Below, in pieces: positions 25,001 to 31,204 of a stretch of 64,000 bases of DNA. Position numbers and translations under genes: made by a program. Each line of letters starts with the position of its first letter. Position 1 is the first letter of the stretch. The DNA is from Carposina sasakii (taxonomy: Eukaryota > Arthropoda > Insecta > Lepidoptera > Carposinidae). The notes under the pieces were generated by a model. That model did not search any database and was not told the origin of the DNA. It saw only the letters and a program-made list of their open reading frames with translations. Where the stretch lies: contig CP053148.1 in the NCBI GenBank assembly GCA_014607495.2, positions 9,114,001 through 9,178,000 on the forward strand. Direction: 5' to 3'.

Positions 25001-27043
25001 GTTTTAATTGTATAGTTGTGTTATTATATCTAGGTGAACCGACCGTTACGAGAATGGGTCGCCATGGACAAGACCGAAGACAAAGAAAACAAGTTACCTG
25101 ATGAGCCTCCAAGTACGTACAGTGATTACATTTACACTATCTGTTTTCGTACAGTTTGTTATACTTGATTTTTCACAGCAAAATATATGGAATATCTTCA
25201 AAGCTGTATAGCATAATACCTAGTTTAAAGATTTATATTAGTAGGGCTCTTAAGGTATTAAGTAATTTTTGACCATGGTGGCATTTTAGTCTTTCCACTG
25301 TCGATATTTATAATATGTGTTTAATTCCAACATCCAGACTTTTTTTAGGAATTCCTAAGCTTAAATACAAATTTACTATTTGTCTTGTCTATTTCTGTCT
25401 TAGCCATTTTAAGTTGAAATTAGTTATGGTCATAATCGACCACATTTTGTTATATTAACACTACACAGGAAAGAAGCAAATGCTGGACAGTAGCGCGAGT
25501 GTCGCTCGTATAAGTTCGAGTAACGAGACGAGTGAGGCGAGTGTGAAAGCCGAGCCGAGTCGAGGCGAGGTCGAGGCGGCTGACGACGGACAGCCCAAGA
25601 TACCTAACGCCAATCGGTGGAGCGTAAGTATACTATAGAATAAAATAGTTTTTATTTGAAAACTACACATACACGGACAGAAACAACATAGAATAAGAAA
25701 ATAGAAATAGGGTAGAAATAGATACAATCGAAATTAGTATAGACAGGTAAGAGCAGGTAAGTCTGCACATGTGAAGAATAACAGTAAGAAGAAGAACTGT
25801 GCACACCACTAGACTACATCATCATCAAATACAGCCATGAGAAGTTCACTGCTGAATATAGGCCTCCACTCCGACCGGTCTGCTGCATCCAGCCGATACC
25901 CGCGTTTAGGTCGTCCGTCCATTTCGCGGGTGGCCTTTATACTATACTATACAGGATGTTTTTTTGTTGCCACCTTTAACGAAGGGTACCTATTCTATAC
26001 ATGAAATAAAGTAAGTTTATGCCAAAAAAAATGCAGGGAATTTTTTTTTTTTTTTATTAAATTCCTTGATCGTGCGAAATTTATAGTGTCTAGTGTTTAT
26101 GTTAGTTTTTTTATAGACAGATATTAATTATTTTTCGTGAAAAAATCCTGCTACGTGCGTCTATGTGCATTTATGCAGAAAAACGCAGTCTATTTACTCA
26201 ACTTTGGACCCTAATATTTTTGGAAACCAGACACTTCCCAGGTATGCTTCCATGGAGAAAAATGATCGTGATGATGAGGAGATTCCGTAGTTTTCGGAAA
26301 CGTTGACGACCAAAAATCATCCTGTATACTAGTCTAAATATACATATGCACGGGCTGTGCTCTCAAAGCGGATTAGCCATAACTGAAGGAACTCGAATTA
26401 GATCTACAGACACGTTTGAAAGAAATTATTATTTATTTCCTTATAACATGTCACTATCAAGTTATTACACTCGGTGACATCCTTTGCCGAAAAAAGTGGA
26501 TATTTTTTTAAAGTGGACTATATGTTTGTAGGTGGAAAGGACGGCAAGGAATGAAACATGAACTATTCGCTTGTAATATTGTTTTACTCTCTCCTGTGGA
26601 CTTCTTAAGACTATCTGATGTGTTAAATCTAATATAAGGTGTTTTACAGCGCCATCTAACTATATCTGCTTGAACCCTTTGGATGGATATGGATAATTAA
26701 TGATCGTGGATAAGGATCAGCGACTTAGATGGCGCTGTTCTTTACAATGTTTAGGAAGTAAAACATCTATAAGAAAAAAAGTTCGTTAACCCCTGGTTTT
26801 ACACAAACCATTCGTTTGACCCAGGTGGCGGAGGTATGCGACTTCATCCGGAACATCCCCGGCTGCGCTAACTACGCCGACGAGTTCCTGATGCAGGAAG
26901 TAGATGGAGAGGCTCTGCTGCTCATCAAGCCTGAACACCTGGTCATGGCGCTGTCCATGAAGCTCGGCCCGGCACTGAAGATCGTCGCCTGCATTGACAT
27001 GCTTAGGCCGGAAAGCGAGCAAACCAATCATGACCATGACTGA
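927..27043 (+). CDS. ph: polyhomeotic (ph), PRC1 subunit, 3' part, 19 exons
   Basis: Ph is a core subunit of Polycomb repressive complex 1; its SAM domain polymerises to compact and silence chromatin. Nineteen exons between AG/GT sites join in one frame (851 residues in the window) with compatible phases throughout. The order is a low-complexity body (12-Gly run, poly-Gln, Pro/Ala tracts), the HD1 block (KAMVKPNILTHVIEGYVIQE), a charged linker, and a C-terminal SAM ending in MKLGPALKI followed by a short tail and stop. HD1 plus SAM in this order is diagnostic of Ph/PHC proteins. The first exon seen starts with two bases of a split codon, so the 5' end lies upstream of the window. The Cys-rich FCS zinc finger expected between HD1 and SAM is not visible. 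Introns range from 280 to 5070 bp and carry many transposon copies. The family call is very secure; exact borders of the low-complexity exons are less so. Confidence 0.93.
1251..1300. repeat. short perfect hairpin
   Basis: tcgatcgcgttta and taaacgcgatcga face each other across about 20 bases just 5' of a Helitron-like copy. Confidence 0.5.
1325..1599 (+). mobile_element. non-autonomous Helitron, 3' part
   Basis: Shows the common lepidopteran body (gaaccgatttcgatgc, tatcccgggaaaatg) and the 3' hairpin ccacgcggac...gtcgcaggcg ending in CTAG. The same end occurs near 3707, 6488, 22309 and 58075. The 5' end is not clear. Confidence 0.75.
1770..1922 (+). CDS. ph: ph exon b, poly-glycine
   Basis: Acceptor accag, donor gtgggt, phase 0 to 0, 51 codons. 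VMGTSKVSGSK is followed by 12 consecutive Gly codons (GGC/GGG) and then a Gln/Pro-rich part ending AQIISPLQ. The glycine tract is a slippage-prone site likely to vary in length between alleles. Confidence 0.82.
2579..2842. repeat. palindromic MITE, TACAGGGTGTAAC family, full copy
   Basis: The ends tacagggtgtaacagaaagg and the inverse of ttttgttacatcctgta pair, and pairing continues inward (cataccctt, tagcccactatag, tcaaattttg), so nearly the whole element folds. A second full copy lies at 33826-34089, with partial copies at 10010-10055, 32147-32333 and 32392-32460. Confidence 0.82.
2843..3383. other. ph intron, no feature recognised
   Basis: AT-rich intron between a MITE and a Helitron; only short spurious ORFs. 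Confidence 0.5.
3384..3707 (+). mobile_element. non-autonomous Helitron, near full length
   Basis: Starts TCTATACATATACG (TC end) and finishes with the hairpin ccacgcggacgaagtcgcgg, but the terminal CTAG is mutated to CTAT. A minus-strand relative with the same 5' end is at 19500-19731. Confidence 0.72.
3708..4522. other. ph intron, no feature recognised
   Basis: About 800 bp with no ORF or repeat I could place. It includes slightly GC-richer sequence near 4220-4400 that may be an old repeat. Confidence 0.4.
4523..4766 (+). CDS. ph: ph exon c
   Basis: Acceptor ctctctag, donor gttagt (weak but GT), phase 0 to 1. It encodes GNYAYNKKRIQFDPQTGSQT then MQFAPWQISGALPQVWTGGL and ends SPQNIQH plus one base. 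The donor is chosen because it is the only one matching the phase of the next exon. Confidence 0.8.
5325..5580 (+). mobile_element. LINE 3'-end-like fragment
   Basis: GC-richer block ending ggaggcctacgtccagtagt followed by ggactgcag. It resembles the 3' end of the RTE-like copy at 8420-8440. No open frame; placed by tail similarity only. Confidence 0.45.
5626..5792 (+). CDS. ph: ph exon d
   Basis: Acceptor gttgcag, donor gtaaaa, phase 1 to 0. It encodes a Ser/Thr/Pro/Ala-rich stretch with VKPRASGDGLAKGPRPLSN and ends NQAQTQ. Strongly GC-rich relative to its flanks. Confidence 0.8.
6246..6420 (-). repeat. dispersed repeat, inverted relative to copy at 9415-9622
   Basis: Shares ctgtttatagaataaaacct, ttattattacaaacatt and aaaatatggccgcaag with the reverse complement of 9415-9622, and in part with 63478-63590. 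The family is not named here. Confidence 0.65.
6428..6488 (+). mobile_element. Helitron 3'-end fragment
   Basis: Only the terminal 60 bp remain: ccacgcggaccgagtcgcgg then CTAG. Confidence 0.65.
6795..6908 (+). repeat. foldback element, left arm (outer part)
   Basis: Reverse-complementary to 8655-8790: shared blocks ataatttaaaaaatcc, aataatgtacataataaaaa, cttagatgtccggtg and agaattctataat. Together with 8475-8542 it is one arm of a long hairpin element that was split by an RTE-like insertion. Confidence 0.8.
6909..8457 (+). pseudogene. RTE-like reverse transcriptase, disrupted
   Basis: Reverse-transcriptase signatures in order: KNNKAPYDDGITSELLR, NYRPISLLSHVYTLFSRVV, EQAGFRK, the first catalytic Asp in LLFVDYEKAF, QGD-like context near 7585, and the catalytic FADD box (LRFADDIVVMAES) near 7700. 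Then come the thumb/C-terminal motifs KFVYLGQ, VMTYGAETWSL and RAMERAMLGISL, and a Trp-rich end (WQWAGHIA). Stops and frameshifts near 7355, 7580, 7750, 7945 and 8180 break it into at least five pieces, so it is inactive. Confidence 0.87.
6909..8474 (+). mobile_element. RTE-like non-LTR retrotransposon, 5'-truncated
   Basis: Encodes the second half of a LINE polyprotein in broken frames, then a short 3' end and an (ATG)n-type tail (atgatgatgaatgatgatg). Such tails and the gene order fit RTE-clade elements of Lepidoptera. It sits inside a foldback element whose sequence resumes directly after the tail. Confidence 0.85.
8475..8790. repeat. foldback element, rest of left arm, loop and right arm
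   Basis: 8480-8542 and 8592-8654 are an essentially perfect 63-bp inverted repeat around a loop of about 50 bases. The right arm continues to about 8790, matching 6795-6908 in reverse complement. The element carries no coding capacity. Confidence 0.85.
8860..8990 (+). repeat. dispersed repeat, second copy at 50128-50250
   Basis: aagttttcgtcttgctgctg and ttacgcaacttt...cgatatagatcctaaa are shared with 50128-50250 in the same orientation. Confidence 0.6.
9187..9208. repeat. (CATA)n microsatellite
   Basis: Five tandem catacata-type units in a ph intron. Confidence 0.6.
9415..9622 (+). repeat. dispersed repeat, plus-strand copy
   Basis: Inverse of 6246-6420. It ends cagatgagcgtagtaaacct then acagtgggatc, just upstream of ph exon e. 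The same end is seen near 23910-23945 and, inverted, near 63500. Confidence 0.65.
9659..9762 (+). CDS. ph: ph exon e
   Basis: Acceptor acgtag, donor gtgagt, phase 0 to 2. It encodes VKHRGKPGVRSPAPAAKQD and then an Asn/Gln-rich part ending HQMPKQ. A (GT)n microsatellite lies just inside the downstream intron. Confidence 0.8.
9777..9797. repeat. (GT)n microsatellite
   Basis: About ten GT units shortly after the donor of ph exon e. Confidence 0.75.
9798..11246. other. ph intron, mostly unassigned
   Basis: Holds a fragment of the TACAGGGTGTAAC MITE family near 10010-10055; otherwise no ORF or repeat was recognised. Confidence 0.45.
11868..12676 (-). mobile_element. nested non-autonomous Helitron
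   Basis: Reading the minus strand it starts TCTATACTAATATTATAAAG at 12676 and ends ...CTAG at 11868. The flanking bases are A and T, as expected for Helitron insertion. The host element reads gatttctgaatttatgat before it and tgataatgatgatgaatgg after it, a junction found nearly uninterrupted in the 62.6-kb copy. Confidence 0.82.
11950..12545 (-). repeat. internal tandem repeats of Helitron (6 units)
   Basis: Six degenerate units start near 11958, 12069, 12198, 12244, 12371 and 12501. Each carries the palindrome-like core ttcccgtgggaa(t)ttcggg. Spacing is irregular (46 to 130 bp), consistent with unit loss and duplication. Antisense ORFs here are by-products of the repeat. Confidence 0.75.
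13150..13420 (-). mobile_element. possible LINE 3' fragment inside the Helitron
   Basis: A GC-richer patch unlike the surrounding Helitron repeats. On the minus strand it reads ggaggttcaagtggagtgca, typical of a decayed non-LTR 3' region. Weak. Confidence 0.3.
13962..14832. other. ph intron, unassigned
   Basis: No gene. 14725-14780 shares cttacgacatgcacgg-type sequence with 24891-24945, probably from an old interspersed repeat. Confidence 0.4.
14833..14959 (+). CDS. ph: ph exon f
   Basis: Acceptor atttcag, donor gtaagt, phase 2 to 0. It encodes LLVMNSNGQMTQIASVQDNK and then a Gln-rich segment (NMQQQAMLQQQAMQVTI). Confidence 0.85.
15240..15348 (+). CDS. ph: ph exon g, poly-glutamine
   Basis: Acceptor tacgcag, donor gtactg, phase 0 to 1. 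Almost entirely Gln, interrupted by His, Leu and Thr (NNMQQHQQQQQHQQQ...). The mixed CAA/CAG codons make the tract less prone to expansion than a pure repeat. Confidence 0.85.
15882..15988 (+). CDS. ph: ph exon h
   Basis: Acceptor catttag, donor gtaaga, phase 1 to 0. It encodes GMIGMQQGGMPVGSVAQALP and ends SMVQQIHP. Confidence 0.83.
16397..16504 (+). CDS. ph: ph exon i
   Basis: Acceptor tctacag, donor gtaaat, phase 0 to 0, 36 codons. It encodes LPGMAQPGTLVGQISAAQPQ and ends VQTLQQQPQ. Confidence 0.83.
16855..16944 (+). CDS. ph: ph exon j
   Basis: Acceptor attctag, donor gtaaat, phase 0 to 0, 30 codons. It encodes TLVGNGLVQTSAGMAVQQQA and ends HAATMQT. Confidence 0.82.
16945..18311. other. 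ph intron with repeat fragments
   Basis: 17290-17405 resembles 23780-23890 (tgcaaagtacatacacttag, gacatctcgctctca). 17437-17511 is a diverged half of the MITE seen at 737-864. No ORF of note. Confidence 0.45.
18312..18383 (+). CDS. ph: ph exon k (short)
   Basis: Acceptor ttggcag, donor gtagct, phase 0 to 0, 24 codons: SLTLDGSLLAAPLVQVSPAI then LHHE. Being a multiple of three it can be skipped without a frameshift, so it may be a cassette exon. Less certain than its neighbours because it is short. Confidence 0.65.
19318..19382 (+). repeat. tRNA-like sequence, likely SINE head remnant
   Basis: tagtagctggcacgg resembles a pol III A box and gggtttgattcccactc a B box. No acceptor-stem pairing or anticodon arm can be made convincing, so it is better read as a SINE head or tRNA pseudogene than a working tRNA. 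Confidence 0.4.
19500..19731 (-). mobile_element. Helitron 5' fragment
   Basis: On the minus strand it starts TCTATACATATAATAAAAATG-like sequence and continues with the body shared with 3384-3600 (gaaccgattt, gcgtttgtgcacgc). The 3' half is missing. Confidence 0.65.
19964..20250. repeat. TIR element with GC-rich ends
   Basis: About 40-bp terminal inverted repeats (gggtgcgcccaccaccgggc... and its inverse) flank an AT-rich non-coding core. attatattatta occurs on both sides. Superfamily not identified. Confidence 0.78.
20251..20800. other. ph intron, no feature recognised
   Basis: AT-rich intron up to the acceptor of exon l; antisense ORFs reaching into that exon are shadows. Confidence 0.4.
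20801..20962 (+). CDS. ph: ph exon l
   Basis: Acceptor catttag, donor gtacgt, phase 0 to 0, 54 codons. VTANNLTSPQMTLQTAQGTM begins it and VAHVKTEDEKSQPK ends it. The VKTED segment resembles a SUMO-type psi-K-x-E site, by pattern only. Confidence 0.85.
20963..21459. other. ph intron, no feature recognised
   Basis: Short AT-rich intron with no repeat I could place. Confidence 0.4.
21460..21625 (+). CDS. ph: ph exon m, Ala/Val/Thr-rich
   Basis: Acceptor gttgcag, donor gtgagt, phase 0 to 1. It encodes TPIMQQIAPQPVECSEPAAE and then Ala/Pro/Val-rich sequence ending STTTISV. Very GC-rich. Confidence 0.82.
21774..21891. repeat. compact foldback MITE
   Basis: ggggtaagcacgaacct at one end and its exact inverse at the other, with a second inner pair around agcgttacg. 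118 bp, non-coding, in the intron between exons m and n. Confidence 0.75.
22077..22309 (+). mobile_element. non-autonomous Helitron, complete short copy
   Basis: 5' TC...actaatattataaacg, body motif gaaatttggtatggag, and the 3' end ccacgcgggctgagtcgatgg then CTAG. 233 bp. The 3' hairpin is partly mutated. Confidence 0.75.
22428..22534 (+). CDS. ph: ph exon n, proline-rich
   Basis: Acceptor tgctag, donor gtaata, phase 1 to 0. It encodes GPSTPTECKPPPAPPAPAPS and ends TTPVAPQ. Confidence 0.8.
22976..23108 (+). CDS. ph: ph exon o, Ser/Thr-rich
   Basis: Acceptor ccccag, donor gtatgt, phase 0 to 1. A Ser/Thr/Val-rich run is followed by LFKQAARHMSQQAH. The last base joins the next exon to give Asp. 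Confidence 0.84.
23121..23561. repeat. TIR element hosting a nested hAT-type MITE
   Basis: Outer ends ggcctattccactccaatcc and the inverse of ggattatagtggaataggcc form a TIR. The hAT-type element at 23259-23445 sits inside it. Confidence 0.65.
23259..23445. mobile_element. hAT-type MITE
   Basis: Ends cagggtttcccaaac and tttgggaaccaatg, as in hAT non-autonomous elements. The flanks ggttagat and ggttattc match at only five of eight bases, so this copy is older than the inverted one at 60678-60868. Confidence 0.68.
24539..24630 (+). CDS. ph: ph exon p, HD1 block
   Basis: Acceptor gtacacag, donor gtaagt, phase 1 to 0. It encodes DKGLPKAMVKPNILTHVIEG then YVIQEAAEPFA, the near-invariant HD1 block of Ph/PHC proteins. 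In the family HD1 stands just ahead of the FCS zinc finger. Confidence 0.93.
25034..25112 (+). CDS. ph: ph exon q, charged linker
   Basis: Acceptor tctag, donor gtacgt, phase 0 to 1. VNRPLREWVAMDKTEDKENK then LPDEPP; the DEPP end runs into RKK in the next exon. The family FCS finger would be expected shortly after this point, but the following exon has no cysteine. Confidence 0.85.
25469..25623 (+). CDS. ph: ph exon r, acidic linker
   Basis: Acceptor tacacag, donor gtaagt, phase 1 to 0. RKKQMLDSSASVARISSSNE, then a Glu/Ser-rich part with VKAEP (a SUMO-like pattern), ending IPNANRWS. NRWS is the usual entry to the Ph SAM domain, so this exon connects straight to SAM. Confidence 0.87.
25824..25935 (-). 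mobile_element. RTE-like 3'-end fragment
   Basis: On the minus strand: cacccgcgaaatggacggac, then a ggtcggagtggaggcctat-type end and a gatgatgatg tail, matching 8328-8460. Only about 110 bp remain. Confidence 0.7.
25950..26326. repeat. MITE with tatacaggatg ends
   Basis: Ends tatacaggatg and catcctgtata. The inner 26095-26326 part recurs inverted at 49905-50130 (ccatggagaaaaatgatcgt and ggaaaccagacacttccca). Confidence 0.68.
26647..26736. repeat. short hairpin repeat in last ph intron
   Basis: cagcgccatctaa and ttagatggcgctg pair across about 65 bases, 90 bp upstream of the SAM exon. Confidence 0.55.
26825..27043 (+). CDS. ph: ph exon s, SAM domain and stop
   Basis: Acceptor acccag; the exon ends at TGA. 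VAEVCDFIRNIPGCANYADE, then EVDGEALLLIKPEHL and MKLGPALKI are signature SAM segments of Ph/PHC. With NRWS from the preceding exon the domain is complete. A polar tail of about ten residues ending NHDHD follows. The SAM mediates head-to-tail polymerisation within PRC1. Confidence 0.95.
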   Translation: MAEVCDFIRNIPGCANYADEFLMQEVDGEALLLIKPEHLVMALSMKLGPALKIVACIDMLRPESEQTNHDHD

Positions 27044-28270
27044 GGTATTTAAGCCTTGAGGCCTTTACTGTATCAGTAGCAATTATCGGAGTAGGTACAG
27101 CTATTTAGGTTCATTGATTGCAAACATTGATATTAATATGGTTATTCCACTGAAAGATATTAATGATTTTAATATATACCTACATATAATTTTTTTAACC
27201 TATAAGTATATACATATAGAGTCACGCACCTGTTTTTGTCTCTTTCTGCTTGAATTCAATTGTATCCCAATAATAACTTGTTGTTTCACTCTCGAGACAA
27301 TATCTACAGGGAATATTCATATTATTCTAGCATATGACAAGTACAAAAAACAGCTCTACCTACTCCGATCAGTGATCATTAGTCATTTACTCTAACTAAG
27401 GTAATAGCCCTGCGTATCATGATCATTTATTCAAACTTTAATCACCAATTTACCGATTGAAATAACTCTTGTGCCAAGAACTGTAATCTCTCAACCGAAA
27501 GAAAAAATAAAAACTGATAATATGGATGAACAGACATGATGAATCTATAAGGGTTACTTTTTTCATTTGACTACAGAACCGCTTAGAATACGAGCGTTAA
27601 GCCCCATTATATGCTTTCATGTCGAATAAATGATTTGATTTCATAACAGAATGCCATTTTCTTGATAATTCATGAGCCTTTATTGAGTGCATTTATCGAT
27701 ATGCCATTATTTGCTACTTAACCAATGTGTCACCAGTCATTTGGTGCTTCAATAAAATGGTATGCAGATTGTAGCGGGCAAAAAAATAGTAACATGTAAA
27801 TGCGGCTTTTGGCTGACATGCATAAACTGATTGATCTGAAATGTTATATTATTATTTGCAAATTAGCACACATGTCGCCTTGCGATTTTGACACAAATAG
27901 AAAAAGATACGAGAGTTTCAACGTCAAACCGTAAAAAACTTTACTGGTGTCAATTTATGGCACTAATGTTCAAATTAACTTAAAATATTTAACAGATTGA
28001 AATAGGGTTTATTAGACTGACCCTATATTATGTAGTTGAATGCTTTTTTTTTCTTAATGTATTATCCGTGACGAACAGATAATTCATTAAAATTACAATC
28101 TAGCCTAATTATACTTGTTAGGTATGTAGGTTGGAGACAAGCGAAACAACCGGTAGTTGGTAGCGCACTGACGTGTATTCACAATAGCTCGATACAGTGG
28201 TGTGGGTAACCTCACACACATATATAACAAGACTAATAAGTAATTTTTATCTAACTTAAATTGCTAAACC
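27044..28270. other. ph 3' UTR and intergenic DNA
   Basis: AT-rich, no ORF with coding character. The poly(A) candidates lie here. Confidence 0.5.
27625..27630 (+). promoter_or_regulatory. candidate poly(A) signal for ph
   Basis: AATAAA about 580 nt after the ph stop, in an AT-rich 3' UTR-like stretch. An AAATAAAAA run near 27505 is an alternative. No transcript evidence. Confidence 0.35.
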
Positions 28271-28376
28271 GTGTAAAACTAAGAATGTGTCCATCGGCAC
28301 TTTTTTATTGTCACTATTAAGGGGAAGTCACTTTGTTCATGTGTTCTTTAAAATTTGCACACACTGCACTATATCA

Positions 28377-28545
28377 CTAATTTAAAGGTTTTGTCCTTTT
28401 AAGCCTCCTGACTATGTCCGTGTTGTCAAGAAGCTGGATAGCCTCGACATTCACATACTGGTGAAGCCATTTTTCATGAGCTTTTGCGTATTTTTTTATA
28501 ACTTTTGCGACCATGTCCACTTTGAGGTCCCGATGGAGGACCTGA
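28377..28545 (-). pseudogene. ORF2 C-terminus of Jockey-like element
   Basis: The frame begins LHRDLKVDMVAKVIKKYAKA and ends DIVRRLKRTKPLN then TAG. A terminal block of this style is common to the ends of Jockey-clade ORF2 proteins. Confidence 0.6.
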
Positions 28546-29051
28546 CATATACAGAAGGAATTTCGTACAGAGAACGCAGCGATTTATATGTGATTTTCTT
28601 GTTTTGGTAAAAAAAAAGAATTTCTAAATCGAAAAAATCCTGGATTTTTTATAAATCGTAATCTATTGACTTTATTTTATCACCCTGCAAAATATTAGGA
28701 ACGGAGGAATTAATGTTGAGTCTCCATACACAAGATTTCCTCGTTGATTGGACTATTGGAGCAGCTTTATTCGTGGCGCTGCTTTCAAGTTTCATTAAGC
28801 GTTCGTCAAACGATGTTAAAATGTTCAGTAATGGCTCTATACGAGTCGTCGTTGTTTGCGTTTATCTTAACGCTATTACCATTCATCATTTTAATAATGA
28901 ATGATTCTTTTTGTTGTGTAAAAGAAGATCATAAAACTGTTGATAATTCATGACATTTTCAAACAACTATGGGAGGTGATGGTACTTTTTTCACTGTGGG
29001 TTGTTTAATTTGTTGTTCGCCAGAATTTTCCAGCTGTTATTGAGGGGAAAA

Positions 29052-29339
29052 TTATTGATTGTGAGTTTTCTTTCTGCTTTTTACTTGCACCCACTCAGTT
29101 TCTTTAGCAAGTTCCTCTTCGTCGGTCTCATACCTGACTGCGGATTCGTCACATTGTTTTTTTGGAGCGGTTTGTTCCTGAACGACATTCAACTGTTGCT
29201 GTAGTTTTATAACTTGACCTTCAAGGTCATGAACTAGGCATTCCAGATCAGTTCGAGCTGCCAATTGTTCCATATACTATTTATATAGCAATTCTTCCGT
29301 TGGAGTTGTAATATTTATTTTAGTTTCAGTTGAAGCCAT
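29052..29339 (-). pseudogene. ORF1 N-terminus of Jockey-like element
   Basis: ATG at 29339 (MASTETKINITTPTEELLYK), an in-frame TAG at about 29278, then a Leu/Gln-rich, probably coiled-coil stretch (LEGQVIKLQQQLNVVQEQ) and WVQVKSRKK before a stop. The frame downstream is shifted. Confidence 0.6.
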
Positions 29340-29540
29340 TATAATTATTTAAAGAGCTTCGCCTTAATAATTGTTTATGTTAGATCACACACACTGAATA
29401 AACATGTTTCACTTTCGATATCTGGGTCATCGCGGTGACTGTGAATGGCTTGACGCGCGGAGTAGGCTGCAACGTCAGTGCCTTTACGCGGGCACGTATT
29501 ACGAGTAGCTCGATAACGTTAGCAAAACGACCGTTCTAAG

Positions 29541-30985
29541 CAAAAGACAATCGATCAGTAGTTGAATGTTTAAATAAGTTTTTGTATTTTTATTTTCAGA
29601 TTTGTGTAAAGTCCACTCGACCGTGGACATGGATACGAAATGAAAACAAAGTGTTCATCTTTTATCAAAGTTTAGTGAGTAACTGACATTTTAAACTTTA
29701 CCTCTATATAAATAACCTTTATATTTTTAGACTATGTAATACTTTCTCATATATGTTTCTTGCGAGGCTCTATACAAGGTTAAGTTGACAATAGATTATT
29801 TTCTCTTGGAATTGATCCTATTATATAGTTTCATGTAAATATAGTTTGCAAGGTGCTGACCCATTTTGCTAAATGCAAAGAGACGCCAAATTATGACGTT
29901 TCTTTTACTTGTGTTTGTGTAGTATTATTATAACTAGATTCTTCCATTTAACAGTTGGTACCCCTGGAGTTATGAGTATGACACATTGATCAACGACGAT
30001 TTATTCATACAAATAATATATTTATAGGATGCAATCACAGATCACCCCCCATACCAAATGTAAAAGAATCCATGCGTAATGCGTCTTTTATTCATTAATA
30101 TTAAATTGTATGTGCAATTCGTTGGTTTGTCGTGACATATATTATGACGCTGCCTATTTTTCCAACGTATGTATTAAAAGAAAATCTAACTCAACATCGT
30201 ATCATAAGAGTTTACAATAAAATATTTGCCAAATACACCGTACGCATGTGCTTATAAAAAGTGTCGCCGTACATGGTATCAATCGCGTGACTTGTTTATT
30301 TGAGAGTATTGAGTTTTAATTATTACATATTAGCAATATTTTATAGCAGAATAACTAAAATATTTTGTGCAAAAAGGAGTACCTATACTTCTCGCGATAA
30401 TTATTCGCAATTGACGGAATTATTATGCCACTAATTATTGTTTTTTTAAACTATTCAGTGCGAAAACGTCACATATTTAAATTAAACTTTCTGTTATTTT
30501 TAACAGAATGTCGACTCGGTACATTCGTATTAGTTGATATTAGGTAAATAATCCTTGTTAAGTTTTAAAGTTAATTATTATTATCTAGTTTTATTAATCT
30601 AACTTCAGCTTTTCGTCTCATTTTTGAAAAATGTTTAGCAAATTTACTTATCGTTTTATTTTTACACAGTCAAACGATAACTATCGGCATTAGAACCAGT
30701 TGTAATTCATTAAAAATATCACCAATTCAGCAAAAAAAATTACTATGTGTACTTCTGAATTTATTAAAATATCACTATTTATTGTTAAAACATATAATTT
30801 TCCCATATTTTAATAGTTATGTATTTTTACCTACTGATATTATATGTTAAAAATTATTTGTGTTTTTAAATAGGTTATTCTATCGCAAGTGCTATCAATA
30901 ATGTAACAATACTTATGAATTTAATCTCTCCGTAACATTTGAGTTTGACTCGCGTTACTACATTCATTATGTCGACCTCCAGTGA
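29541..30985. other. intergenic, no feature recognised
   Basis: AT-rich; no ORF or repeat supported. Confidence 0.45.
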
Positions 30986-30987
30986 CT

Positions 30988-31040
30988 TACAATTACAAAT
31001 CAACTAACTTCACTAGGTAAGTTCGATTGATTTGTAATTG
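30988..31040. repeat. hairpin abutting the left ITR of the DIRS-like element
   Basis: caattacaaatcaactaactt and its near-inverse aagttcgattgatttgtaattg form a stem of about 21 bp just outside, and overlapping by 3 bp, the terminal repeat. Confidence 0.6.
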
Positions 31041-31204
31041 TGTTCGTGTGTTGGTCCAAGACGTCCTATAATTTTCTTGACATGTAAGATGTTCAAAGCG
31101 TCGTGAAATATAACACAGAAAGTTTTGCAAAGAATCTTTATTATAAAAACAATTAATTAATACTTTTAGTTTCAGTTAGGGACTATAAAAATATTTGGAT
31201 ATTT

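Larger units (their letters stand above)
28271..29540 (-). mobile_element. internally deleted Jockey-like non-LTR element
   Basis: Reading the minus strand: a GC-rich 5' leader (29360-29540), the start of an ORF1-type protein, fragments resembling the domain that precedes zinc knuckles, then abruptly the last 55 or so codons of an ORF2-type protein and a 3' UTR with AATAAA-like runs. Most of ORF2 (endonuclease and RT) is missing. Confidence 0.68.

Noticed and set aside
25113..25468. Searched for a hidden FCS zinc-finger exon of ph
   Set aside because: All plus-strand frames lack the paired Cys-x-x-Cys pattern and are broken by stops.
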